64,000 nucleotides of DNA, taken from NCBI GenBank assembly GCA_037074705.1, contig CM073596.1, forward strand, positions 30,556,001 to 30,620,000, written 5' to 3'. This stretch comes from Zhengitettix transpicula (Eukaryota; Arthropoda; Insecta; Orthoptera; Tetrigidae). The notes beneath the pieces were generated by a model that was given only the letters and a program-made list of their open reading frames with translations, did no database searches and was not told where the DNA came from. Of this stretch, positions 22,901-36,329 are shown piece by piece. Position numbers and translations under genes: made by a program. Numbering within the stretch: position 1 is the first letter of the stretch; every line of letters begins with the position of its first letter.

Positions 22901-23200
22901 TCCCCCATAAACAACCATTTTATTCGATTATTTATTAAAAGTTAGGCGATGAGTTTTCTATTTTGTTTTTAGTTTCAACCAGGATTTGAGTCCTACTCGT
23001 TTAAAACTCCACATTAAATAAATCGTCTGAAACCACAGAATATCCACTACAGTGCAGTGCACACAACATGCATAACACCTACATAAAGGTCAGGATCTCA
23101 CCTCAATTACTTCATCTTCCATGTCAGGAAACATTGTCTTAAAGTCAGCCATAGCTTGATGAAATTCAAGCTGCGTTGTGGGTTGCTGCACAGTAGCCAT
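16926..23200 (-). CDS. CUEDC1: CUE domain-containing protein 1
   Basis: Seven minus-strand exons: 23200-23102, 21282-21113, 20728-20581, about 19324-19202 (5' limit uncertain), 18459-18264, 17710-17591 and 17140-16926. They give about 356 residues; human CUEDC1 has 386. The N-terminus carries a CUE ubiquitin-binding domain (about residues 11-54: FKTMFPDMEDEVIE joined to AVLRANQGAVDATIDQLLAM), with the MFP and dileucine landmarks. A PPLLGPLPDDFLRL motif, the block RYLEDERIALFLQNEEFM, the DALF-KERLRNMGK segment and a basic RKKFAQLARVF block follow in the family order. The C-terminus ends in a run of Asp and Glu. Family knowledge: CUE domains bind ubiquitin; the cellular role of CUEDC1 is poorly defined. 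All junctions are GT-AG and in phase except the exon 4 acceptor, where an in-frame TAA lies two codons upstream of the first ATG. Confidence 0.9.
21755..21983. repeat. Foldback repeat related to family B, plus (TA)n
   Basis: Arms GGTGGTGGCTACCTGAAATT and CAATTTCAGGTAAGCCACCA face each other across about 150 bases. The interior contains TTCTTCAAATTTTCAGAGGC. It lies in the CUEDC1 intron between exons 1 and 2 and ends in a (TA)n run at 21961-21983. Confidence 0.65.
21985..22262 (-). repeat. Family B repeat, reverse orientation
   Basis: Shows the family B order in reverse: TGTTTGGAAAGGAAAGAGAG, TTGCTTACTGAAATTGAAG, CTTCAAATTTTCAGAGGCTC, TTCTTCAGG, then GCCGCAC and CACCCCACCAGGCCACTAAC. It is in the CUEDC1 intron between exons 1 and 2. 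Confidence 0.6.
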
Positions 23201-25986
23201 ACTGTTCACAGATTTTCAGTTATTTTTTAAAGGGAATTTACTTTAATTTAGAAATGAGCCCAAATTCAAGACATCCAAAATGTTTCCTATAGATAGAGAG
23301 TAGGACTGAGTGTTGAGTTTAATGACAAATATTCATTTGAGATATTTATATCCCAAAAATATTTTTTACATTCGTATCATACAAAACATACTATATCCTT
23401 GTTTAAATTGAAAATTTATTTGAATACATTATTCATTGGCATCAAATGACCCTTTCCATTTTATTCTTTTTCAAAGTAAAATTTTCTAAAGATGAACTAA
23501 TAATTAATTTCAACTCCTGGAGCTGCATATACAGGATAAGCTTATTTAAAACAAAAACAAAATACTGTACTCAAGTTAAAGAGTAGAATTTTTTTAATAA
23601 AGTTATCAAAAGGGATGGCACGTTAAAAGTAAAACCAGAAGAATAACAATGTGGGAATTATAAAATATATCTGTAAAAATAAATAAGTTGAATTTGAGAA
23701 AGTTGAATAAGTAATTGAAATAAGATTTGATTGCTATAGAAATACATCAGTTCAATTAAATCAATTTTAATTGTCAAACATATTAGTAAAACAGTGTGTT
23801 GGTAGAAAAATGCTTAAGTTCAATTAAATAAATCATAAACATGTCTAACAAAGTCATTGTAGCATAAAATGACACCGAAATTGTGAAATATTGGTTTGAA
23901 GAAATTGAAAAAGAAGTCAGTTCAGTATGGTTTAAAATAGAATGGGAAGAAAACAAGTTGTGTGAAGAAAAAAGATGATAAGTGGTAAGAGTGTGTAGGA
24001 AACCTGAGAATTTTTATGTACTAAATGGTAAATTTACAAATTTAATTTTAACTAGTTTTAAAGCAGAATAGAATATAGTAGTACAAGTTGAGCATTCTAC
24101 AAATAACATAATTATAGTACAGGTCTGAATTACAAGTTCTAAATTAATAAAGCAAGCAAGAGAAGAGATGATTAAAGCTTCTTATAAAATATTTGCCTTA
24201 AACCGAGAATTAAATATCTGACCATTTTAAATATTACACGAAATTTAATTTCACTTAGCGTGAAAAATTAACCACAGTTGAAATTAGAAATGTCTCTATT
24301 GTTAGTATAATTAAATATATATGTAATTAAATCAAGATAAAATGGAAATATAAGTGCGTCCTATATTAAAGAACAATTATTAATTAATAAAATCGTCATA
24401 TTAACTAGAAAAGTAAAACCGACCATGGCATTGTGCTAATATATAATTTTTCCATGTACCTTAATATGGAGCTTAAGTTTTACAGCATAATATCTATTTC
24501 ATCATTGATATACAGGTCATTTCCTCTAACACTAGCAATCCAAGGGTCTCAAATTACATTACGACTGTAAACAAGATTTCTAATCTTGTTAGGTTAGGGA
24601 TGAGTAAATGTTAGCTATAGCAGACAAACTGTCACAGGACAGTTTTAACTGCATTCCGTAATTGGGTTGTAAGGAGAACGCTACATTTTCTCATTTATAA
24701 GCATTTCTATTTATATTTTTGTTCTACTACGCGAGCGTACCACTTCGAAACAACATACACACATTTTCCAACTTAAAACCATTATATTATGAAAGATCTG
24801 TCAAACATTTAATTGACGGCCATTATACACACGAGTTGTAATCAGAGCCATCTAGCAGCGATGACTACAGCTATTAGGACGGAAAGAGATATTGTTAATC
24901 CAAACTCGGATAAGAAGAAACGTTAATTGAAAGAGTGGTTCTATTCCGTTTATAACTTTTAGAAAAGAAAATATTTTTGAAGAGATTAGGCGTAAGTATG
25001 TGTAGAGGAAGGGGGGTATTTGGAAAAGTTGCAAGATAATTCCGGTTTTAGGGTTTGATTTCCTGAAGTGGATGTTGCTAAAAGAACCTGTCATTAGTTT
25101 AAACGTCTTACTTCATGTTTTGGAAGTACTCGCTTGAGAACAACAGAATTACTATTTTTTAAAATCATACACACATTAAATTGTTTCTTGTTATTTTAAA
25201 CCACCGTAAAATGGTAAAGTACACAATTTTCTTAAGAACAAAGAATAGAGTAGATAGAGACAGGTTTTTTTGTCATGTTTTACAACTATAAAATAGCTAC
25301 AGTGAATTTTAAAAAGTAACGCATTTAAATGATTACATGAAATGTATTAATACGTAACTTTTATGCACACGTTCATGACATTTTTTACGAATTATCATGG
25401 CTAGGTAGTTTCAATGTCGAACATATATATTTATTACTAAATTTATTAAAATACGTATTAATATTTTATTAGATATGAGTCCATTAAACATCAGTATTTC
25501 GGATTAGACAAGCTAATAAAAACTAATGGCTAATAATGAATTTCTAAGTTCAATATTACAACTTACATTATTATAACAATAATGTTTAGTAAGTTTGTGG
25601 GCCTCCATTATCATTTTTCTATTTTGTAAGATCAGTTTAATAAAACAATACAATACAAAAAATCTTCTGTGTTGTTGATAAAGTCGACGTAAAGGGAAAT
25701 TTCATACTCGTGAGGTGGCAGTGATCACGTATCTTTATAGAGAGAATTTTATAGGTTAAATTCTTAAGATTAGTTATTATTTTTTTCATATTCGTCTTCA
25801 AGTGCCAGAAAATGTTCAAATAAAATCTTCAATGTATGCATAATATTTTTTCTGGAATTTTGGACCTCGGGCCCTTTGTTTAAACCGTTATGACAGATTA
25901 ATTAATTGTGTTAAGAACGTTTTATTCATGATTACTTACAAAAATAATTAAAAATAGCGTATTAAATATTTAAATAGTTTTTTGAA
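23201..25986. promoter_or_regulatory. Divergent intergenic region between CUEDC1 and ARMC5
   Basis: 2.8 kb separate the two start codons, which face away from each other, so both promoters and any non-coding first exons should lie here. The sequence is AT-rich; the stretch near 24540-24900 is the least AT-rich. I see no TATA box or conserved element that I can defend and no gene. Confidence 0.5.
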
Positions 25987-28900
25987 ATGTCTTCAAAATT
26001 AAATATTAATATAAATGCGTTGTTAACAAAGCTAAAATCGGAATCCAAGAATGAAAATTATAAAGGTCTTTTAGAACTGAGAAAGAACGTTTTTAACTCT
26101 GAAGAAGGCATGAAATGCATACTCCAATATGGAATTTTACCTCATGTCGCAAAAATACTTGACTCAACGAATGAAAATTTATTAGATGTTGCGCTAAGTG
26201 TTATAGGAAATTGCTGCTTGAATGGTCAATGCAGGAAAGAGGTCAGCGTGATATACTGAACAACTAATTTTTTTTAAGTTTATCTAAGTTTGTTTATAAA
26301 TTATAGTATGAATGAAATTTTATTACTCGTATAACTTATAGTCGTACCTTTATTGCATTTTATTAACTCAATTCTTCATAATCTAATTTTATTTTGTCAC
26401 AAATGATAATATTAGTCATATTTTAATATGGAACCACGAAAATAACTAAATTAATATTCTCGATTTCATAATTGGATTGCAATGGTCTGTGTATGATATG
26501 TGATGGTACAGAGTCATTTTGTTGTGGTAATATGGAATAAGTGTCAGTATGTAATATATATATATATATATATATATACATTTAGATATGAAAGAGAGAC
26601 AGTGATGCCATCTTACTGTAAATCAATTGATGATCTAGTCTGGCTTAGGTGAGAGAATGCACCCAGCTGGCCGCAGTTGAGATCTTGCTTCCTGATCTTG
26701 CTTCCTCAAAAATTTGGATCTTCTCTCACCTGACCCAGACTGGACCAACTATGGATTTCAGGTAGGTCAGCATCGCTGCCTCTCTTTCCTATATAAATGT
26801 GTTATTTAATTGGACCTTGACACATTTTCCTTATATATATATATATATATATGCTACATTTTACTAAGAATACCAAAATTAACCCAATTAAACAATTTAA
26901 CACTGTCTTTCTAAATTTAACAAACTTTTTAAACTATCATCTCAACAACTCGCATCTAACCACCAAACCTTCACCAACATTCTTCTCTCCCATGCTACTT
27001 CATCCTTCCTTTCTTATCTCTATTCCCTAACCACCCAACTGTACCTATGGCCAATGTCAAGCTCTCCACAACCTCCAACACTATGCTGATATTGTTATTC
27101 TCCCAGCTGACAAGGGCTCCACCACCATATTAATAGATTAGGAGAGAGTATGGCTGAAGCACTTGGCCAGCTGGGAGATGATGCAACTTATAAACCTGTC
27201 CCTACACACTTACCCCAATCTTTCTGTAACTTAATTTACAGTCAAGTTTGTCAGAACACACAACCCTCTTCAAAAATTATCTCTCTATTCGATTGAGCTC
27301 ATCACTCCAAAAAATCCTAGAACACCAATCTTCTACTCTGCTCCCAAAAATCCACAAACCTGGGGTCCTGGGCTGCTCAATTGTCACTGGCTGCAACTCC
27401 CTACTGAAATGATTTCTGCTTTGGTGCAACGAATCCCTACAACCTTCAGGGACTGGACAAACTTCCTTCTTTAAAGAGACAAATCATTTCCTTTGCCACC
27501 TCTGTGAACCACCAAATCCTCTTTCATGTGATACCCTCCTGATTACCATCGATGTCATATCCCTGTATATCAACATCCTCCATGCTAGTGGCCTGTCGGC
27601 ACTTGCAGGTCACCAAATTCCTTCCCCACCAGTAACTTTCTGATTTCCCTCACCAAGAATTACTTTCTCTTTTCAAAACAACATCTACCTCCAAATAAGT
27701 GGCACTGCTATGGCCACCCAGATCATCCCCTCCTATGCCAACCTCTTCATGGGACAACTGAAACAGCAACACCTAAATTCCTCTTCATTGAAACCCTTAA
27801 CCTGGTTCTGGTTCATAGATAATATTTTCATAGTCTGGACACATGGGCCAGATGCCCTTTCCATTTTTTTGGAAACCTAAACACCAAATTCACATGGAAT
27901 TAGTACCCCACCAATATCATATATACCTATGTGTATATACAGTTTAGTTCTGGCCTAATCAAAACATCAGTCCACATTGAACCCACCAACACCTTATAAT
28001 ATGTTCACTTCACCAGTTCTCATACATACGAAATGCTTCCTCCCATATAGTTTAGCCCTTAGGGGAGCTTGAATTTGCTCTACTTGGAACAGTCTCGCCA
28101 CCTATTCTAACGCCAAGGGTTGCCTTCAGGGGCCCTCTTGACCTCCACATTATCCTTGTCCACCCTTTCAGGCCCCACCCTAAAACTCCCCTACTTAAGC
28201 CGGGTTGCCAAACTTGCAGTAGGAAGAGGTTGCCCTATTCTCCATCCCACTACAATCTTCCAAAATCCTCCACAAATAGCCCCTTAAATCAAAGAAAACA
28301 TTGCCTACCTCTCTTCCCACATCATCTACCAAACTAATTTCAAACTCTGTCCTGCTTTCTATATCAGCCAAACCAAACCTGAATACATTGCTATGAACTA
28401 CTGGGCTTCAGGATCTTGTTTCTGAATATAGTTGTATCAGACTGGATATGTTTCATAAATAGATGTGTGTCAATATTTTTTTATCTGTAATAAGTTAACA
28501 CAATTCAATGACTGAAAATGATTTATATTTAGGTTCTGAAGTTGGATATTTTAAAGTTAATTGTAACCATCACCAACAACAACACTCTTCGAGATAGCAT
28601 TTTGGGACGGGCATGCCGTGCGATTGGAAATTTAGCCCAGGACTATTTTACAGCAGAAAATCTGATAGAGATAAATGCAGTTCCAGGAATTTTAGAATTA
28701 TTAGATCCTGATGGAAAAAGTTCTTTGGCAACACGTTCTATGGCAGTTCGAGTTTGTAGGTTAGTAGTAATAATTCAGTATTGTTATTTGCAATGATAAT
28801 AAATTTCTTTAAAGGCTAAAAATGGTATAAAAACAGATATTAAATAATTAATCAAAATTTTTTATAGAATATTGTGTTTATTCTAGCTAAGCAGTGTCTT

Positions 28901-31900
28901 TTCTTAATTTTGACTTTAATGGTGGAATTTACTGAAATGGAAATTTATTGACATATAATGGTTAATATTTATACTTCACTATCCCTTCTTTTCCAATCCA
29001 AATTCCTCATCTTTGTCATTACAGTATTTCACATTCAATAAAACAATTTCACAATCTTATTTTCCAGGTTGCTGTGGAGTGTCTCTTGCAAAAGGGATGA
29101 AATGCTGGAGCTAAAATTGGTGCACAAAGTATCATCACTTCTCAGCTCTTCCTATGAAATGAAGGAAGGAAAGGACCTTATAAAAGCTGTACTAAAAGCT
29201 TTAATTACATTCACTGACCACTGCTCGTTACAGTGTGCTCAACAAGTATGTTTCTTTCTCATTTGAATAGCCATTTCACATATTATGTTTAGGTTTTTGT
29301 CTGAGAAGTATTATTTTTTAGGTTAGAGTAATAGATGTAATTGCAGTGATTTTTTGAGTACATATATTTAACACTTAAGGAAAATGTGATGAGGCCAAAT
29401 TAAATAACACATTTAGATAGACAGATAGAGAGACTGGAAAGTCGACTTAACAGAAATCAATAGTTGGTCCAGTTCTGCTGAGGTGAGAGAATATTCCAAG
29501 TTATGGGGGGCTGAGCTTTCATCGTCTGGAGTGTCTCTCTTTCCTGTCTAAATGTGTTATATCCGAAAATTTGAAGAATATCCTTCAGTTCCCTATGGCT
29601 ACACCGCACTTTACTTTCAGGTAAGCCAAAACCTCTCTCTGTTTACTTTCCAAACCAATATCGCAATTATTTTTGACAATGTCATATCCTTACTAATATC
29701 ATTTATATATCGGCTGGTGCACAGAATGATGTAACACTGCTTCCTGAAGAAGGGGGCTGAACTCCATCTTTGGGAACTCTCCTTCCAGCATATCTTACAA
29801 TCTAGGCAAAGTCGTGGACTCAACAGCTTCTAATTTTATTATAGTGGTCATTATGGCAGTGATTGTGATGTTGAAATCTTGTTTAAGCATAATATTATGA
29901 TTACAATGATTACTATTACACATTCTGGTCTATCCTTTCCATATTATCATTCTTTAATTTTTTACTTTTAAACTTCTTATATTCTTATTCTTTGCATTAA
30001 TTCAATGTGTTTGTTTGTATGTGGGAATGTATGTAAGCGTGTATGTATTTTTGTGTTATTTCTTTTTTCATTGTTGTGACCTTTCCTTGCGAGAGAGACA
30101 AGAGTGTTGTTGGCTTTGTTGCTGTCTAATGGCTGGTGTACTTTAATTTGAATTCACACATTGCCCTGCCTGGCACACTGTTCAAATCTACCTATGCCAG
30201 ACTGGACCAACTACTGATTTCAGGTAAACTGGCATTATTGTCTGTCTTTCCTATCCTAATGTATTATTTATTTAATTTGACCATGTGAGTATGTATGAAC
30301 ATGCTCACGTATGTATGTGTATGCATACATGTGTGTGTATATATGTCTGTGCATGCTTATGTGAATTTGTATGTTCAAGCATAAATGTACACATAGAGTG
30401 CTTTGTATGAATGATCACTATCCGAACCTTTCCTATGCCACGACCTTCCTTTCAGAGAGAAAGTTAATGACCTGGTGGGGTGTTAATTGTTTATGGGCTA
30501 CCAGCCGTGCGGCGGTCAAAACTCTGCAGTCCGCAGCGGGCCGGTGCACGGAATGGTGTAACACTCCTTCCTGAAGAAGGAGGCTGAGAGTCTCTGAAAA
30601 TTTTAAGAACAACCCTAATTTCCTTATGGCGACACCACACTTCACTTTCAAGTAAGCCTCAACCTATCTCTCTTTCCTTTCCATACCAATATTGCATTTA
30701 TTTTTGACAATGTCACATCCTTAGTAATATCATATATATATATATAATTGCAATATTGGTACGGAAAGGCATAAGAAACTGAAGGATATTCTTCAAATTT
30801 TTTACACAATTACATACATATATATACTTACATGTATAAATGTTATTAAATTTTTATAGGATTCCATAAGAAATTACTGTGTCTCGTGTTACTTCAGTCA
30901 GTTTGAAATAATTTCATTTTTTTGTAAGTTTCAAAATTTGTTGTATTATTTCATTACAAAAGAGCAATGTCATTAGGTCAACTGACGTTGCTCCCATATG
31001 CCCATTATCATTTCAAGGAATTATGTTTTCCTGAGTTATCCACATTTGTTACAGTTAGGTGTATAAATATGGCAAATATTGTGCCATTTACAGTTTTGGT
31101 AACTATTCAAATTTTTTCTGAGTGAAGACATTTTTAATGTCAGTTTCTGGCCCTACTTTCTCGTGTTTGGAAACCTTCAATTGCCTATCCAAATACAATG
31201 TTGTGTCATTTAATTGTGATGGTTTTTACCATGGTTTTCTTAAGTAATAATGATTATTATTTTATGTTCCTATAGGTTCACGTTGGTGCAGATGATTTTA
31301 AAATTCTGCTCACATTGACAGCAGAAAAACAATTTAAGGACTTCGCACTAATTTGTATTTGTAATTTATGCCATGTAACAAATTGCAGACCTGGGCTTGG
31401 AAATGCTGGCTCCATTGATTTGATTATCAATGAATTGACCACTATTGATGATAGCAAAGGAAGTATGTCTATGTTAATAATGTAAAGCATTATAAATATG
31501 ATTATCTAATAGAGGAAAATAATTTAATAACTTGTGATTAAATGAAATGGAAAGTCTGGTTGTTACAATGCTAAGATTTTACTCTTCATGCTTATTCTCC
31601 TAATAACACCACATTTCCAACTATACTTTTGATACTTTGTAGTCCAAAAATTACTAACATTCACATGTCCACTTTCCTACTTCACTTTTTTATTTATGTT
31701 TTTCTTTTCTTTTGCTTAATCTTGTCCATAAGAGAAACCATAATTAATCCAAGTAGAGATGGTGACCATGAAATAGATCATCCCTGCTTGAGCCCAAAAC
31801 TAACGCTCTACAGTTCTTAGTCTGATGGAATATACTGTAACTGCTAATGTCGAAAAAGGATTATCACCCCCAAAAATTTTTCTTTTTCTATACATATGCA

Positions 31901-34900
31901 ACAATAAAGTTAGCCACCCATTAATTCTCTTTTTCATCTCCTAATCAGCTATCTGATATTATCTTAATATATTGTCTGGTCAGATTAGTGTGACTACCCC
32001 ATCTGTATTTTGTTGGGGCATCTTTTTTTCTTAGGTATTCAGACATTGTTCCACATGAATTAAATGGCCTAAATTGTGCCAGAAAAACATTCTGGAATGG
32101 TTGTACTCATGAATGGGATGTCCATGTTTTCATGATGTTTCTGTCAAATTCAAACTCTGACATCTGCATGATGTAACTGAAAATGTGATTCATCAAACCA
32201 CATCATTTTTTGCCAATGCTTGACTGTTCAGTCTTTTGTTCCTGTGTGATTTGTTAACTTTTTCTTATGTAACTACAGACATCAAAGATTTAAACATTTC
32301 TATTTGATGCAGTGTACTGCAAACAGTGTATTCAGAGATCATTTTAGAGGATCCCTGATTAATATTTGCAGTAATTTGATGAATTGTTGCCCTTGTATTG
32401 TCTTCCAGTGCTCTTGCCTTACTCCACTGTACTAGCACTGATTGTCCAAACATGCATGTTTGTCAGTTTTCTATTTGAAAATTTAAACACTTTAAAAAGA
32501 GCTGCTCTTGAATACTTAATAAATACGGCTGTTTTGTACTCACATCATGGCTCCAATTGTCAACAATCATCTGATATTCGAAGACTGTTGTGTTGTTTAA
32601 CCATATCTTCAGAAACAAATAATGTATTTAATGGTAACCCACCTGCACTCCATTTTATATCACCTTGTGACTTAAATGATATATCATAGCTAATATACTT
32701 AAACATCTGTTTGTCATAATTATCTGGTCAGTCAGTGCATATATGAATTTTGAGTTCAACATTGTGCAGTCAGCTAGTATGAAGTGCATGCAATCCATCT
32801 CCTGGAATAGTCTTTGACAAGCTAAATAGTACATTCACATATCTGTGGGGTTTATTACTATCAAATATTTTTTTATAATAATTATTGGAGACTAGTATTT
32901 TTATGTGAAAAATATTTGGTAATCTATTTATACTTAATTCAATTCAAATTTGATGTCAGTTTAATATAAAACCCTAAGGTGTTTTTACTATTGTAATAGT
33001 CCATATGACTATCTTATCAAGACAAAAATGTATCTTAAAGGTTTGCTCAGCGCCCTGTGTCTATTCAGCCGTGAGTCTGTGAATCGTGCCAAAATTAGGA
33101 GACTTGGTGGTCTATCAGTGTTTCTTTCTGCCCTTCGTGATGATAGCAAAAATCAAATGCAGCAACAAATCCTAGAGGCATTGGCACAATTTGTTTATGA
33201 TGAGACAGCTATCTCGGAACTACTGAAGGAAGGTCTTATAAAAGTTCTTATGGAGAAGTTGGCTAAGATAGTCAAAGAGGAAGGTATGGAGCACAAACGG
33301 CTTCCAACACCTCAAACTCCAAACAAGAGGCAGAATTGTGCAAGTTCAACAGAGGATGTTTCAGAAAATATTGAACGATGCAAAAGATTCCGTGTCAGTA
33401 GTCCAAGTTATCAAGCTGTCATCCAGGAACGAGATTATGTCAGCAAGTAAGTGTATTGATAATTAGAAATTTGTGTAGATATGACAACTTATTTTTTATG
33501 TATACATACCATTTATTTATATCAGTAAAAATATAAAGTCTTATTTCAGTTTATGTCTATTCTATTACAAAGACAAATAAATATAAGGTAGTATAAATTC
33601 ACTGTGCCCAATTAATTTAACATATTTTATTTTTTGCTGGTAGAATGTATTTTCACACAATACAATTACTTTTTACTATTCATAATTTTAATGATTAATT
33701 CTTTTATTTGGAATTATGGTGAATTGAGCACAATTGTTGCAACATTGTTCTTTCATTCAGTATATGGAATGAATATTTGCATATTTAATTTATTTAGATG
33801 TAAACATATAATTTAAGGTTTAATCATTTTCTAAAATATTAGTTAATTATGTAATTGTAATTTTGTTTATTTTATATTTTTTTATCTGTTCATGATGCTC
33901 AGAAGTGGCAATACTGACTGGTGGATTCTGGACGGTGGAGATTCTTGGACAACAGGAAGCTGGTCTCCTGGCAGCTCCCGCAGTATGTACTTTTCCCCAG
34001 GGTCATCACCAAACAGCTACATTGGCCCCTATAACTCAATGTCTTCTCCCAGTTGGTCTGGTTCTTCATCACCTCCTTTGACACCATCTGACTACCCAGA
34101 AGTTTACTCACCTGTTTGCCACGATTATGTGGAAGATGATATAAACTCTGATGACATTGGAGAGATAATGACGAGTGAGATGGTTAGTTATTTATAGTAT
34201 AAATACAACTGATTGCTAAGTAGAAAAATGTATGTAGTAGATATAGCAAGCACAAGCATATTATAAAAATGTTGCTGAATATAAATTATGCACAAAACTT
34301 TTAAAAGTAATGCTTAACAGGCCAAGGTTGTAAAACCATAGAACAAGCTCACAAATAAATGGTTTAATTTGTTGTTCAATACAGTAATCTGTCAGCATAA
34401 TATGCCATTCTCATCTGTTGAACAATAAAAAACATGGTAACAATTACAAATAATTAGTAGAACATTAAAGCCATAATATAAATAAAAACTTAAACACAAC
34501 TGAATAAAATGTTAATAATGGTACATTATGCTGATAGCTTAATGTGTTAACTCATGAAAACCATTTGTTCGTGACACTGTTTTCTGGTTTTTATAACCTT
34601 GGCCCGATGACAATCAATACAGTCTATTGAGTCACCATCATATAGTAATACTTATCAAACATTGTTTGGTCTTACCCGACCAGACTAGAATTAAGGAACA
34701 TAAATCTAATGTAAAATTTCCACCTTATAAATGTTCTCCTATTACAAAACATTGTTTATATCTTGATTAATCCTTTAATTTTTATAACACTGTTATTTTA
34801 GATAAAGAAAGTTCATTTAAAAAATGGTTAATCTCAGAAATGTTCCATATCAAGTTCAACAAATTTCCTTTAAATGTAAAACAAGACACTTCTCATTTAA

Positions 34901-36275
34901 ATACTATTTATAATGTTTTATTAAATAGTATTTGATAATTTATACCTTTTATTCATATTCTTTGTAATGTTTTGAAACTTTGGCCATATCATTTCATTTT
35001 GCCTGTAGTATTGACAAAAGTGACAGCAGTTGATCAAAACATCTACACACTTTTAAGTTTTTTTATGTTCAAAATTAATTTTTATTACTGTCTGTTATAT
35101 GAGTCATTAATTACTTGTGTTATTTTAATAATTATTAACAAATGTTTTGAGTATATTCAATTATTCTTAATATTCTTGATGCTTGATTAACATCCTTAAT
35201 TTTATTACTATTATTTATTGTTGAACAGTATGAAATGTTCACTGATTTCAGGTTAACGAAGCTGATAGTTCCAATTTAGATAATGAGCAAGTATCATCAG
35301 AAGTTTGCAAGAGGGGAAAGTCAAACGGTTGCGAGAATCTACTTCTGGTACTATTGTCAAGAGTTTCTCACATGGAAATACTTGTGGAGGACTTGGCGTC
35401 CCAGAGCACTTTGGAAACTTTAATGAATTACATCACACTAATTCAGGAACCTCAACCAAGAGCAGCAAGAGTCCTTATACGCCTAGTAAAGTAAATTGAA
35501 AAAGCATACCACTTCTTTTATAAGCTAGACATAAATAAATATACTCAGATCAACAAAGTGAGCCAAATTTAGCAAAAGTCTTAATATACATTTATTAACA
35601 AAATGTCATTCAAACAGTGGTGTAGACAGCAAACCATTTTAAAACATGAATATTCCTGTTTGTACAATATATATTATGTATTGGTTGCTGCGTTGTTTTA
35701 GTGAATTATATGTTCTCTCAAATTTAACATAACTATTACAATATATATATGCTTTTCTATGTGCGTAATTCTTCGCCCGAGCATATGAATTCAAATAAAG
35801 CGCAATCCTCCTATTTCCCCTATTTATTTCTATCCTTCCTCACTATCCAAGTTTGAATGTGAATTAGTTCCTTAATGGATTCTCCTAATATTGTATTTAT
35901 TCCTTAATGGAAGCTCCTAATACTTCATTACCTCTAATCTATCCATTCCTCCACTAAAAACTATTAATTGTCCACAATAAGACTGTCTATATTTGCCTGG
36001 TCAGGAACTTGACCCGGTGGCCGAGATGGTTAAGGCGTCTGTGTACTAAGCAGAATACGTGGGTTCAAGTCCCGCCTGGGTCAAATATTTTCAGTCTTTC
36101 CTTCTTCTTCCATCCTTCTCTCTGCTTTGAACATATGCTTTTCTATGTGCGTAATTCTTCGCCCGAGCATATGAATTCAAATAAAGCGCAATCCTCCTAT
36201 TTCCCCTATTTATTTCTATCCTTCCTCACTATCCAAGTTTGAATGTGAATTAGTTCCTTAATGGATTCTCCTAAT

Positions 36276-36329
<54 letters not shown>

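Noticed and set aside
24852..25094. 80-codon minus-strand frame upstream of CUEDC1
   Set aside because: No family resemblance, low-complexity Phe/Leu/Ile composition and no splice context.
36011..36082. A functional tRNA-Ser or tRNA-Leu gene
   Set aside because: It folds, but the class II variable arm is missing, the anticodon loop is unusual, and it is fused to a body shared with another SINE copy.
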